64,000 bases of DNA. Source: Actinoplanes flavus. Lineage in GTDB: Bacteria; Actinomycetota; Actinomycetes; Mycobacteriales; Micromonosporaceae. The position numbers and the translations under genes are program-made. Where the stretch lies: positions 344,954 through 408,953 of the forward strand of contig NZ_JAGFNS010000002.1 in NCBI RefSeq assembly GCF_017592555.1, in the 5' to 3' direction. A model generated the notes under the pieces. That model was not told the origin of the DNA. It saw only the letters and a program-made list of their open reading frames with translations, and did no database searches. This document shows, in pieces, positions 17,288 to 26,056 of this stretch; positions within the stretch are counted from its first letter, which is position 1, and every line of letters starts with the position of its first letter.

Positions 17288-19507
17288 TCATTCGGCGCGG
17301 AGCGCTGTGGACGCGCGAGAGCGAGCCGCCCAACCAGCCGGGAGCAGCGCGCCGATCGCGGCCAGCAGGATGCCCGCGGCCCCCAGGGCGACCAGCTCGG
17401 CCGGGCGATAGACGGCCAGGACCGCAGGCGGCAGGGTGAGCCCGGCCGCCTCGCCCATGATCGGCAGACTCCAGGCGTGCAGGAGGCGCCCGAGCGGTAC
17501 GGCCAGCGCGCCCCCGACCGCACCGATCAGCAGCATCGAGCTGATCACCATGAGCCGCACCTGGCCCGGCGTCATGCCGAGGGTCTTGAGGACGCCGATC
17601 TCGTGGACGCGTTCCCGGGTCTCCAGGACGACCGTGTTCAGGACGCCGAGCCCGGCGACCGCGGTGAGCAGCAGGGTGAGGGTGGCGATCAGCGCGAGCA
17701 TCGCGGTGACGACCTCGTTCTCCTGGCTGTCCGCGCTGACCTGGGCGTGTCCGGCCTCGCCCAGGGCCGTGTTCAGCGTTTCGGCGTAGGCGTGCGGATC
17801 CGTGCCGGGCGTGACGCTCACCTCGAAGCCGTGCCATACGAGCGAGCCGCCGAGACCGGCCGCATCCATGATCATGACGGCGGTGGATCCGTTGCTGAAC
17901 GCCTCGCCGACGATGCGTACCGTCGTGCGGCCACCCGGGGTGTCGACCGTGAGTTCGTCACCGACCCGTACGCCGAAGCTGCTCAGCAGGCGCGCGCCGG
18001 CTACCGCCTCGCCGGGTTCCGCATACCAGCGCCCGCTGAGCAGCGGATACCCGGTCCATGACGCGTCGCCGTCGTAGGCGCGGATGCGCAGCGGCAGGCC
18101 GGAACCCGGCACCCGCGCCTCGGTCTCGCGGGCCGCGGTGACCGCGGCGGTTTTCGGCTGAGCCTCGATCAGGGCCCGGACCGCCTCCTCCCGCGGAGGC
18201 CGCCCGACGACGGCGACCAGCACCGGCGCCTGTTCGACCCGGTTGCCGGCCGCGGCCAGTTCGGTCAGCGACGTCGATAGCCCGGCCGCGAACACCACGG
18301 TGGTGACGCCGAGCAGGATCGCCACCATCGTCACGGCGGTTCGGGCAGGGCGGGTGAACGGGCTCGCCAGTCCGAAAGTGATCGGCCGAGGGAGGGGCAG
18401 GGCGGCCAGTGCCCGGCGGATCCGGAAGCCGTGGCCGCCGCGCGGTGCCCGGCCCACCGTGATCGCCCGGGTCGCGGAGAGCCGTCCGGCGCGCAGCGCG
18501 GGCCCGGCCGCGGCCAGCCCGGTCAGCAGCGTCAGCCCGGCCAGCACGAGCACGTCGGCCCACCACGGCACGGTCGGTGCGGCGATCACCGTGTACGCCG
18601 TGTTCGCCCCGGCCAGCAGCGGAATCGACAACAGCCGGCCCCCGGCGACGCCGAGCACGCAGGCGGGGACCGCGATCAGCAGGATCTGCCCGGCGTACGC
18701 GGCGACCACCTGCCCCGGCGTGAAACCGAGCGCCTTGCGGACGCCGATCACCCGGTACCCGGCGACCACCGCGCCGGCCACCACGTTGACCACGATCAGC
18801 GTGGACATCACCAGCCCGAGCACGGCGAACGCCACCACGAACGGCACCATCGGCTTGAGCCGGCCCTCGACCTGCAACTTGACCAGCTGGTAGCGGGTCG
18901 AGCCGGTCAGGCCGGGCAGATCCGGGGTCACCGACGGGTCGGCGAGCCGGTACAACAGCTGCTGCTCGGCGCCACCGAGCACGTCGGTCTGCCCGGGCCA
19001 CACCCAGGCGGCCGCGGTCGCGGTGACCGAGGAGGCGATGCCGACCACCTCGACGTCGACGTCGCGGACCGTCACCCGGTCGCCGACCTTCCAGGTGGTG
19101 CCGGCGGTGATCGGGGAGAGGACGATCTGGCCGGGCCCGGTGAGCCACCGCCCGGCGGTCAGTTCCAGCCGGTCCACGGCCGGGCTCTGCTCGGAGCGGC
19201 CGGCGACCACACCGGGCGGCCGCTGCTGACGGCCCTTCGACAGGGTGGCCTCGACGACCGGGTACGGCCCGGCCTTCGCGGTCACGGCGGGATCGTCGAA
19301 CACGGTCGCCGACGGTGCGAAGACGGCGTTGAGATGGGCGCCGTTCTGCCGGGTGAACGCCCGGTCGAACGGCGCGTCCGAGGCGATCAGCAGGGCGGCG
19401 GCCAGCAGCGTGGTCGCCGCGGACAGCAGGACGACGACAAACACCACGAGACTCTGCGAACGGCGCCGGCGGGCGCCGGCCAGCGCCGCCTGCCACACCG
19501 CGGTCAT
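17288..19507 (-). CDS. ABC transporter permease, FtsX/MacB type
   Basis: A 739-residue membrane protein with an N-terminal helix (SLVVFVVVLLSAATTLLAAAL), a large extracellular part, a first FtsX domain around residues 215-330 (VIGVRKALGFTPGQVV) and a second at the C-terminus (EIGVLKTLGMTPGQVR). Such permeases with a separate ATPase export lipoproteins, peptides or drugs, or act mechanically on the envelope. The start ATG overlaps the ATPase gene stop (ATGA), so the two form an operon. It is divergent from a two-component system that may control it, by analogy with many actinobacterial loci. Confidence 0.88.
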   Translation of the reverse strand: MTAVWQAALAGARRRRSQSLVVFVVVLLSAATTLLAAALLIASDAPFDRAFTRQNGAHLNAVFAPSATVFDDPAVTAKAGPYPVVEATLSKGRQQRPPGVVAGRSEQSPAVDRLELTAGRWLTGPGQIVLSPITAGTTWKVGDRVTVRDVDVEVVGIASSVTATAAAWVWPGQTDVLGGAEQQLLYRLADPSVTPDLPGLTGSTRYQLVKLQVEGRLKPMVPFVVAFAVLGLVMSTLIVVNVVAGAVVAGYRVIGVRKALGFTPGQVVAAYAGQILLIAVPACVLGVAGGRLLSIPLLAGANTAYTVIAAPTVPWWADVLVLAGLTLLTGLAAAGPALRAGRLSATRAITVGRAPRGGHGFRIRRALAALPLPRPITFGLASPFTRPARTAVTMVAILLGVTTVVFAAGLSTSLTELAAAGNRVEQAPVLVAVVGRPPREEAVRALIEAQPKTAAVTAARETEARVPGSGLPLRIRAYDGDASWTGYPLLSGRWYAEPGEAVAGARLLSSFGVRVGDELTVDTPGGRTTVRIVGEAFSNGSTAVMIMDAAGLGGSLVWHGFEVSVTPGTDPHAYAETLNTALGEAGHAQVSADSQENEVVTAMLALIATLTLLLTAVAGLGVLNTVVLETRERVHEIGVLKTLGMTPGQVRLMVISSMLLIGAVGGALAVPLGRLLHAWSLPIMGEAAGLTLPPAVLAVYRPAELVALGAAGILLAAIGALLPAGWAARSRASTALRAE

Positions 19508-20175
19508 GCTCCGCTCACCCGGCCGTCGCGGACCTCGATCGTACGGGTGGCGCAGCGTTTCGCCAGGTCGGCGTCATGGGTCACCAGCAGCACCGTCTGA
19601 CCGTTCCGGTTCAGTTCCCGCAGCAGTTCGGCCACCTGCTCGCCGGTGGCCGCGTCGACCGCCCCGGTGGGCTCGTCGGCCAGCAGCAGCGGCGGCCGGT
19701 TGATCAGCGCCCGGGCGATCGCCACCCGCTGCCGCTCCCCACCGGACAGCTGCGCCGGGTAGGCGCCGGCTCGCCCGGCCAACCCGAGTGACTCCAGCAG
19801 TTCGGTGGCCCGGGCCCGCGCCGCCCGCCGTCCGGTGCCGGCCAGATCGGCGGGCACCAGCACGTTGTCCCGGGCGGTCAGATCGTCGATCAGGTGGAAG
19901 AACTGGAACACGATCCCGATTCCGGACCGGCGGAACCGGGCCAGCGCCTTCTCGGACAGCCGGGTCAGGGCCGTACCGGCCACCTCGACGTCGCCGGAGG
20001 TCGGCCGGTCCAGCCCGGCGACCAGGTTGAGCAGCGTGGACTTACCGCTGCCGGACGGTCCCATCACGGCCACCGCCTCACCCGCGGCGACGGTCAGATC
20101 GACGCCGTCGAGCGCCGGCGGGCCGGTCTGCTCGTACCGTTTGGACACCGCGCTCAGGCGGATCAGATCGGTCAT
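19504..20175 (-). CDS. ABC transporter ATP-binding protein (MacB/LolD type)
   Basis: A 223-residue ATPase with Walker [11 protein letters not shown]-loop IVFQFFHLI, signature LSGGERQR, Walker [10 protein letters not shown] and H-loop THDAD. It energises the FtsX-type permease encoded next. ATG 20175 is chosen: the frame runs far upstream, but homology begins at [16 protein letters not shown]. It diverges from the histidine kinase gene at 20297, and the shared promoter lies in 20176-20296. Confidence 0.9.
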   Translation of the reverse strand: MTDLIRLSAVSKRYEQTGPPALDGVDLTVAAGEAVAVMGPSGSGKSTLLNLVAGLDRPTSGDVEVAGTALTRLSEKALARFRRSGIGIVFQFFHLIDDLTARDNVLVPADLAGTGRRAARARATELLESLGLAGRAGAYPAQLSGGERQRVAIARALINRPPLLLADEPTGAVDAATGEQVAELLRELNRNGQTVLLVTHDADLAKRCATRTIEVRDGRVSGA

Positions 20176-20296
20176 GGGTGTCGACGCTAGGAGCCGCGGC
20201 GACCCGGTACATCGGGCACGCGATCGACGGGTCATCCGAGCGATGTAGGCGGCGTGATCGATGTGGCCCGGTGACCGGCGGCGGCAGAATGGCTCC

Positions 20297-21451
20297 GTGC
20301 GGGAGAAATGGCTCGACGGCATCCTGGTCGCGGTGCTCACCGTCGCCGCGATCATGCTCACCGGCGACGTGCCGGACGGGCCCGCGCCGCTGCGGTTCGA
20401 CGTCCCCGGCGGCGGGACCTTCCCGACCCCCGAGCCGGAGACGCCGGCCATCCTCAACCTGCTGGTCACGGCTCCGCTGCTGGTCCGGCGGCGCTGGCCG
20501 GTCGCCTGCTTCGCGATCCAGTTCGCGGCCATGCTCGCCATCGACATCGAGGGCAACCTGGCCAACCTGTCGGCCTTGCTGATCGGGGCGTACGCGGTGG
20601 CCCTGCACGGCCGCTCGGTCGCGCTGTCGATGGGCGTGCTGCTGATCGCCGGTGTGGCTACCGCCGCCACCCGGGACGAGACCTGGCCCCGGGTGCCCGG
20701 CTGGGCCGGCGTCTTCGTCATCCTGGTGCCGATCGGCCTGCTCGGCCTGGCCATCCGCGCCGCCCGCAGCCGCGCCCTGGCCTCCGAACAGCGCGCCGAG
20801 GCCCTGGAACGCGAACAGCGCACCGCCACCCGGCTGGCCGTCGCCGAGGAACGCGCCCGCATCGCCCGCGAACTGCACGACGTGGTGAGCCATCACGTCA
20901 GCGTCATGACCATCCAGGCCGGCGCGGCCGGGAAGGTCCTCGACCAGGATCCGGAACTGGCCCGGGGCGCGCTCACCGCCATCGAGAACGGCGGCCGGGA
21001 GACCATGGCCGAGTTGCGGCACCTGCTTGGCGTACTCAACCCGGACGATGGCCTCCTGGAACCACAGCCGGGCCTGGAGTCGCTGGCGGGCCTGGTCGAC
21101 GGGGTGCGCAACGCCGGGCAGCCGGTCACCCTGACCTGTACGGTCGGCGCCCTTCCGCACGGACTCGGCCTGACCGTCTACCGGGTCGTGCAGGAGGCGC
21201 TGACCAACGCGATGCGCCACGCCCCCGGCGCGGACACCACCGTCACCGTGTCCGGCGCGGACGGCACCCTGCTCGTCGAAATCGTCAACGAGCCGGCCGC
21301 ACACCCCGGTGAGCCCGGCGCCGGCACCGGGCTGCTCGGCCTGGCCGAACGGCTCCGCGTCTACGACGGCGTCCTGGAGACCGGACGGCGCCCGGACGGC
21401 GGCTTCCGGGTGGCGGCCCGGGTCCCGTTCGTGCAGGGTGCGACCTCATGA
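20297..21451 (+). CDS. Sensor histidine kinase, HisKA_3 (NarL-type)
   Basis: A 384-residue kinase with several N-terminal membrane helices (residues ~8-155), a coiled linker, the phosphoacceptor box ERARIARELHDVVSHHVSV, and an HATPase domain with EALTNAMRHAPG and GTGLLGLAERL. GTG 20297 is the first start consistent with the first membrane helix. It overlaps the response regulator by ATGA. With the adjacent divergent FtsX-type transporter this resembles stress- or antibiotic-sensing modules; the signal is unknown. Confidence 0.88.
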   Translation: MREKWLDGILVAVLTVAAIMLTGDVPDGPAPLRFDVPGGGTFPTPEPETPAILNLLVTAPLLVRRRWPVACFAIQFAAMLAIDIEGNLANLSALLIGAYAVALHGRSVALSMGVLLIAGVATAATRDETWPRVPGWAGVFVILVPIGLLGLAIRAARSRALASEQRAEALEREQRTATRLAVAEERARIARELHDVVSHHVSVMTIQAGAAGKVLDQDPELARGALTAIENGGRETMAELRHLLGVLNPDDGLLEPQPGLESLAGLVDGVRNAGQPVTLTCTVGALPHGLGLTVYRVVQEALTNAMRHAPGADTTVTVSGADGTLLVEIVNEPAAHPGEPGAGTGLLGLAERLRVYDGVLETGRRPDGGFRVAARVPFVQGATS

Positions 21452-22152
21452 CCCGGGTGGTGATCGCCGACGATCAGGCGCTGGTGCGGACCGGTTTCAC
21501 GATGATCCTGGCGTCGGCCGGAATCGAGGTCGCCGGGCACGCCGCCAACGGTGTGGAGGCGATCGCCGCCACCCGCAGCCACCGGCCCGACGTGGTGCTG
21601 ATGGACATCCGCATGCCGGAGATGGACGGCCTGGAGGCGACCCGCCGGATCCTGGCCGGCGCGCCGGTCACCACCGAGGGCGAGCCGATCCGGGTCGTCA
21701 TCCTCACCACCTTCGACCTCGACCGGTACGTCTATGCGGCGCTCACCGCCGGCGCCAGCGGATTCCTGCTCAAGGACGTCACGCCGGACCACCTCATCCA
21801 TGCGGTCCGGCTGGTCCGCTCCGGTGACGCCCTGCTCGCGCCGGCGATCACCCGGCGCCTGGTCGAGCGGTTCGCGCGGGTCGAGCCCGGCCACTCCGCC
21901 CTGCACCGCGACATGGCCACCCTCACCCCACGCGAGCGGGAGGTCCTGGTGTTGCTGGCCGGTGGCCTGAGCAACCCGGAACTGGCCACCGCGCTGCACC
22001 TGAGCGAGGCCACGGTGAAGACCCACATCACCCGGATCCTGACCAAACTCCAGCTGCGGGACCGGGTGCAGGCGGTGGTCGCGGCCTACGAGACCGGGCT
22101 GGTCACCCCGGGCGGCGGCTCCTCGGGCCGCGGCTCCTCGGGCCGGGTGTAG
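21448..22152 (+). CDS. Response regulator, NarL/LuxR type
   Basis: A 234-residue regulator. The receiver domain has DD near the N-terminus (VVIADDQ), the phosphoacceptor aspartate in VVLMDIRMPEMDG and the lysine in FLLKDV. A LuxR-type helix-turn-helix follows (LTPREREVLVLLAGG, NPELATALHLSEATVKTH). The C-terminal ~15 residues (GGGSSGRGSSGRV) are an odd Gly/Ser/Arg tail. The last 67 bases overlap, antisense, the 3' end of the MarR/GbsR-type gene. Partner of the kinase above. Confidence 0.9.
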   Translation: MTRVVIADDQALVRTGFTMILASAGIEVAGHAANGVEAIAATRSHRPDVVLMDIRMPEMDGLEATRRILAGAPVTTEGEPIRVVILTTFDLDRYVYAALTAGASGFLLKDVTPDHLIHAVRLVRSGDALLAPAITRRLVERFARVEPGHSALHRDMATLTPREREVLVLLAGGLSNPELATALHLSEATVKTHITRILTKLQLRDRVQAVVAAYETGLVTPGGGSSGRGSSGRV

Positions 22153-22847
22153 AGGATGTCGCGGACCTGCTCGGCGGCCCGCAGCATGCTCTCGCTGATG
22201 AATTCGCTGAACCGGGCGATGTTCTCCAACCGGACGGCGGCCGGGGTGCCCGCGCCGAGGACGGCGACGCCCTGCCGCGCGGTCTCCGCCACCCGGGCCA
22301 CACCGTGGGCGCTGGCGACGGTCGACTGGTACCACACCCCACCGTCGACGAAGTAGCGCTCCCGGCGGCGCTCGTCGCGGGTGCGGCGGATCAGGCCCTG
22401 CTCCTCCAGGAACCCGACGGCCTTGGACACCGAGGCCGGGCTCACCTGGAGCTGCTGGACCAGCTCGGACGCCGTGAGACTGCCCTCGTCGGTGATGAAC
22501 AGGCAGGTCAGCACCCGGGCCACCATCGTGGGCAGGCCCTGGTGCATGAACAGGGTGGTCATGGTCTCACCGAACTCCCGGACCGCCTCGGCGTCACGCC
22601 CGTGCGGGGCCGCGGGTGTGCCCTGCGCGCGCGGCGCCGCCGGGCCGCGGCGGTGGGCGCGGCGCTCGGTGGCCCGGTGCGCCAGGTCGGCGCGGTAGCC
22701 GGTGGGCCCGCCGTTGCGCATCACCTCACGCGTGATCGTCGAGGTGGGCCGGTCGAGACGCCGGGCGATCTCCGCATACGCCAGGCTGTCGGCCAGCCCG
22801 AGCGCGATCTGCTGACGTTCCTGCTGGGTGAGTCTGCCGCCCGGCAC
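22086..22847 (-). CDS. GbsR/MarR-type regulator with an extra IS30-type HTH
   Basis: A 253-residue protein. Residues ~5-50 look like the helix-turn-helix found in IS30 transposases (LTQQERQQIALGLADS, YAEIARRLDRPTSTITREV). After a Pro/Arg-rich linker, residues ~95-235 form a MarR/GbsR winged helix (LTASELVQQLQVSPASVSKAVGFLEEQGLIRR, then a DERRRERYF wing). It is a DNA-binding regulator without transposase catalytic parts. GTG 22847 follows GGAGGGAGA. It diverges from the DUF4097 gene; TTGCAA-type repeats between the two are probable operators. Confidence 0.8.
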   Translation of the reverse strand: MPGGRLTQQERQQIALGLADSLAYAEIARRLDRPTSTITREVMRNGGPTGYRADLAHRATERRAHRRGPAAPRAQGTPAAPHGRDAEAVREFGETMTTLFMHQGLPTMVARVLTCLFITDEGSLTASELVQQLQVSPASVSKAVGFLEEQGLIRRTRDERRRERYFVDGGVWYQSTVASAHGVARVAETARQGVAVLGAGTPAAVRLENIARFSEFISESMLRAAEQVRDILYTRPEEPRPEEPPPGVTSPVS

Positions 22848-22903
22848 CGCGATCTCCCTCCGAAGCTCTACTGACGTCCGCCAGCGTAGCGTTCAGCCCA
22901 CCC

Positions 22904-23010
22904 TATTGCAACGCATGGCAAGATATTCATTGCATTAACTGCACGCCCGTTGCAACGAAATAGGGGCAGTGACCAGCTTCTTCGCGACTCCAGTGCAACA
23001 AGCTTGTTGC
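22904..23010. promoter_or_regulatory. Cluster of TTGCAA-type repeats and a 16-bp palindrome
   Basis: TTGCAACG at ~22905, TTGCA at ~22930, GTTGCAAC at ~22949 and the perfect palindrome GCAACAAGCTTGTTGC at 22995-23010 lie between the divergent regulator and DUF4097 genes. The stretch is much more AT-rich than its surroundings. This is a candidate multi-site operator for the regulator at 22086-22847. Confidence 0.55.
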
Positions 23011-23074
23011 CAGATCCATGAACGCAACGTAGCGTTTCCTGCATCGGAAACAACGAGCTCACCAGGAGAACACG

Positions 23075-23746
23075 ATGCAGAAGTACGCCACCACCACCGC
23101 CGTCACCGCCGTGGTGAACATCCCCGCCGGCCGCATCCAGGTCATCGCCGCCGACCGCACCGACGCCACCGTCGAGGTCCGGCCGATCGACCCGGGCAAG
23201 ACCCGCGACGTCGAAGCCGCCCAGAACACCACCGTCGCGTTCACCGACGGCGTCCTACGCGTCACCGGCCCGGCCGACAAGAACCAGCTGTTCGGCCCGT
23301 CCGGCACCGTCGAGGTCACCCTCCAGGTGCCGGCCGGCTCGCGGGTCGAGGCGACCACGGGCGCCGCCGAGTTCCGCGGGGTCGGCCGGCTCGGCGACGT
23401 CGCCGCCACCGGCCTGCACGGCACCGTCAAGATCGACGAGGCGGGCAGCCTGACCGTCGACGCCCTCGGCGCCGACGTCACCATCGGCCGGCTCACCGGC
23501 TCGGCCGAGATCAACACCCAGAAGGGCGACATCACCGTCGTCGAGGCCACCGGCGGCACGGTCGTGCTGCGCGCCCAGATGGGTGACGTGACCATCGGCG
23601 CCGCCCCCGGTGTCTCCGCCACCCTCGACGCCGGCACCGGCTACGGCCGCGTCCACAACACCCTGCTCAACAGCGAGGGCGCCGCGGCCGCCCTCACCAT
23701 CCACGCCACCACCTCCCACGGCGACATCACCGCCCGCAGCCTCTGA
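23075..23746 (+). CDS. DUF4097 beta-helix-like protein
   Basis: A 223-residue protein made of short repeating strands (GSLTVDALGADVTIGRLTG, KGDITVVEA, MGDVTIGA), typical of the DUF4097 family, which folds as an adhesin-like beta solenoid. No signal peptide or membrane segment is seen, so it is probably cytoplasmic. ATG 23075 follows AGGAGAA at ideal spacing. It probably forms an operon with the alpha/beta hydrolase 20 bases downstream, under the divergent MarR/GbsR-type regulator. Function unknown. Confidence 0.82.
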   Translation: MQKYATTTAVTAVVNIPAGRIQVIAADRTDATVEVRPIDPGKTRDVEAAQNTTVAFTDGVLRVTGPADKNQLFGPSGTVEVTLQVPAGSRVEATTGAAEFRGVGRLGDVAATGLHGTVKIDEAGSLTVDALGADVTIGRLTGSAEINTQKGDITVVEATGGTVVLRAQMGDVTIGAAPGVSATLDAGTGYGRVHNTLLNSEGAAAALTIHATTSHGDITARSL

Positions 23747-23765
23747 CCACGAAAGCGAGAACCAG

Positions 23766-24533
23766 ATGACCACCGGAATGATCGACATCGACGACACCGC
23801 ACTCGCCTTCACCGACACCGGCGGCCCCGGGATCCCGGTGGTCTACCTCAACGGACAGTTCGCCACCCAGGGATACTGGCGCCGGGTCATCGCCGACCTG
23901 GGCCCCGGCTTCCGGCACATCACCTACGACGAGCGCGGACGCGGCCGAAAATCGGGCACCTCCGCGGACTACTCCTTCGAGACCGTGGTCCGCGACATCG
24001 ACGTCGTCCTCACCGACCGGGGCGTGGACCGGGCACTGCTGGTCGGCTGGTCCTACGGCGCGTACGCCGCCGCCTACTGGGCCAGCCGCAACCCGGAGCG
24101 CACCATCGGCGCGGTCCTGGTCGACGGCGCCATGCCCTACGACTGGCTGGACGAGGTCACCGAGGAGCGGATCCGCACCCTGTTCCGCCGGCTCCGCTGG
24201 ATCAGCCCGGTGCTGCGCCCGTTCGGGCTGATGCCCCGCCTGACCGCCGCCCAGCAGGCCGAGAGCAACATCGAACTCGGCCGGATCGGTGAGGAGAAGA
24301 CGCTGGGCCCGGTGCTCGACGCCATCACGGTCCCGACCCGCTACGTGATCGCCTCCGGTGCCTCGTTCGGCAGCCGCGGCGACGAGCAGGAACGGATCCG
24401 CGCCAACCTCGACACCGTCACCACCCGCAACCCGAACATCACCATCCACGCCAAGGTCACCAGCAACCACGGCGCCATCCTGCGCAAGGACCACGCCGCG
24501 ATCGCCGCCGCGGTCCGCGAGATCGCCCGATGA
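23766..24533 (+). CDS. Alpha/beta hydrolase
   Basis: A 255-residue alpha/beta-hydrolase with the nucleophile elbow GWSYGA, oxyanion-side segment VVYLNGQF, a candidate acid in LVDGAMPYDW and the catalytic histidine in SNHGAIL. The substrate is unknown; the fold covers esterases, lactonases and haloperoxidase-like enzymes. ATG 23766 is chosen at the start of homology; the frame upstream overlaps the DUF4097 gene. A strong hairpin 7 bases past the stop ends the operon. Confidence 0.85.
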   Translation: MTTGMIDIDDTALAFTDTGGPGIPVVYLNGQFATQGYWRRVIADLGPGFRHITYDERGRGRKSGTSADYSFETVVRDIDVVLTDRGVDRALLVGWSYGAYAAAYWASRNPERTIGAVLVDGAMPYDWLDEVTEERIRTLFRRLRWISPVLRPFGLMPRLTAAQQAESNIELGRIGEEKTLGPVLDAITVPTRYVIASGASFGSRGDEQERIRANLDTVTTRNPNITIHAKVTSNHGAILRKDHAAIAAAVREIAR

Positions 24534-24539
24534 ACCTCT

Positions 24540-24571
24540 GGGAGCCGGCCGTGCAGAATCGGCCGGCTCCC
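24540..24571 (+). terminator. Hairpin terminator after the alpha/beta hydrolase
   Basis: GGGAGCCGGCC (24540-24550) pairs with GGCCGGCTCCC (24561-24571) around a 10-base loop, a perfect 11-bp stem. No U tract follows, as is common in high-GC actinobacteria. Confidence 0.65.
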
Positions 24572-24586
24572 GGAGCTGTTTCGGGC

Positions 24587-24700
24587 CACCGATCTCAGCC
24601 CGGCGGGCGCGGCACAGGCCGGAGTGGGCAGTCGGCTCGCGCGGCAGGGCGGAACGGTCCGGAAGGAACGGGACCGCGTAACGCGTACCGGAAAGGGGTT
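24587..24700 (+). repeat. Dispersed intergenic repeat, copy 3
   Basis: Modules are CGATCTCAGCCCGGCGGGC, GCGGCACAGGCCGGAGTGGG, GGCGGAACGGTCCGG and CGCGTACCGGAAAGG. The last ends just past the stop codon (24702) of the minus-strand gene. It is the best match to copies 1 and 4. Confidence 0.65.
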
Positions 24701-24701
24701 T

Positions 24702-25157
24702 TCAGACGCGCCAGACGTGGAAGGTCTGCTGCAAGCGCCAGCCATCGGGGGTCCGGGCCTCGTTGCGCCAGCGGAACGTGGCCGGCTCCAGGCCGGAGAA
24801 GGTCCAGCGGAGGTCGCCGCCGTCGAGGACGATGCCGTCGGGGGTGGGTGTGGCGATGAAGCTGTGCACGCGGCGGCGGCCCGGGCCGATCCAGGTGGAG
24901 CGCCAGGCGCCCGGGCCGGCCGACGGGTCGGGGAAGCGGACGCTGACGCCGTGTTCGACGCCGGGCAGGATCCACACGTCGGTGGTGGCGTGGCCGCCGA
25001 GGGCGTAGCCGAAATGCCACTCGCCGCGGCGGACCGTGGTGGAGCCGTCCGGCTCCCACTCCGTGCAGTCGAGCGCCCACGAGCCGGTGAAGCGGCCGAA
25101 CAGGCTCAGGTCGGCGCCGGGCGCGGGCCCGTCGGCGAGGAACGGCACATCGGTCAC
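24702..25157 (-). CDS. Small lipocalin-like protein (DUF1579-like), unknown function
   Basis: A 151-residue protein rich in beta strands and aromatic residues: FGRFTGSWALDC, GEWHFGYALGGHATTDVW, SFIATPTPDGIVL, FRWRNEARTPDGW. This resembles the beta-barrel DUF1579/lipocalin-like proteins that may bind small hydrophobic ligands. GTG 25157 is 23 bases after the LLM gene stop, so it is probably the last gene of the KstR-controlled fadE operon. A ligand-binding role in steroid metabolism would be inference from context only. Confidence 0.65.
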   Translation of the reverse strand: MTDVPFLADGPAPGADLSLFGRFTGSWALDCTEWEPDGSTTVRRGEWHFGYALGGHATTDVWILPGVEHGVSVRFPDPSAGPGAWRSTWIGPGRRRVHSFIATPTPDGIVLDGGDLRWTFSGLEPATFRWRNEARTPDGWRLQQTFHVWRV

Positions 25158-25180
25158 CCGGCCGACGCTAGCGGGCCGGA

Positions 25181-26056
25181 TCAGCCGGCGACAGTGGATT
25201 TCAGCGGCTCGATGAACTTCTCGGCGAAGCGGCGCAGGGCGTCGCGTTTCTCCTGGACGGGCGCGTCGAGGCGGCGCCACGGCATGACGATCGCGTCGGT
25301 CACGCCGATCTCCGCCTGCTGCCGGAAGCCGTCCAGACCGTGCCGGTCGATGCAGACGGCCTGGATCTCGAACGGGGTGCCCGCCCGGCCGAACGACTCC
25401 CGCAGCCGGTGCAGGCGGCCGATCGTGTCGCGCAGGTCGTCGAAACGCATCATCGCCGACGACCAGCCGTCGCCGGTCCGGGCGGCGCGGCGCAGCGCCG
25501 GCTCGGAGTGCCCGCCGATGTAGATCGGGACCGGCTCGCGGGGCGCCGGGCTCATCTGGAGCTTGCCGAACGAGAAGTGCTTCCCCTCGTACGCGACCAT
25601 GCCGCCGCCCAGGATCAGCCGCAGCACCTCGATCGCCTCGTCGGCGCGGGCGCCCCGGTCCCGGAACGGCGCCCCGCACCACAGCGACTCCTCCGGCGAC
25701 CAGCCGAGCCCCACCCCGAGGCCGAAACGGTCGCCGGTGAGCGCCGCGACCGTACCGATCTGCCGGGCCAGCAGCAGCGGATTGCGCGGGTCGAGTTTGA
25801 GCACCTGCGTGTAGAAGCGGATGCGGCTGGTCACCGCGCCCATCGCCCCGGCCGCGACCATCGGATCCGGCCACGGGGTGTGCGAATCCCAGAAGCGGCT
25901 GCCGTCCGGGGTGTACGGGTACGCCGCCGACACCTGCTCGGAGAAGAACAGCGAGTCCGGCAGCGCGATCGAGTCGAACCCGCATTCCTCGGCGGCCCGG
26001 GCCAGCTCGGTCAGCTGGTCCAGCGGGCTCAGTGCGATTCCCAGCGTGAACTTCAC
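25181..26056 (-). CDS. LLM-class F420-dependent oxidoreductase
   Basis: A 291-residue luciferase-like TIM-barrel protein starting MKFTLGIALSPLDQL, with FGLGVGLGWSPEE, PIYIGGHSEPALRRAART and GDGW, all usual for F420-binding members of this class. GTG 26056 overlaps the stop of the short acyl-CoA dehydrogenase (GTGA), so translation is coupled. In M. tuberculosis, Rv3520c is a comparable F420-type enzyme in the cholesterol region; whether this is its orthologue cannot be decided here. The probable role is a redox step on a steroid intermediate. Confidence 0.82.
   Translation of the reverse strand: MKFTLGIALSPLDQLTELARAAEECGFDSIALPDSLFFSEQVSAAYPYTPDGSRFWDSHTPWPDPMVAAGAMGAVTSRIRFYTQVLKLDPRNPLLLARQIGTVAALTGDRFGLGVGLGWSPEESLWCGAPFRDRGARADEAIEVLRLILGGGMVAYEGKHFSFGKLQMSPAPREPVPIYIGGHSEPALRRAARTGDGWSSAMMRFDDLRDTIGRLHRLRESFGRAGTPFEIQAVCIDRHGLDGFRQQAEIGVTDAIVMPWRRLDAPVQEKRDALRRFAEKFIEPLKSTVAG

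Noticed and set aside
22086..22847. Transposase, because of an IS30-type helix-turn-helix
   Set aside because: No DDE catalytic domain, no inverted ends; the rest is a MarR/GbsR winged helix.
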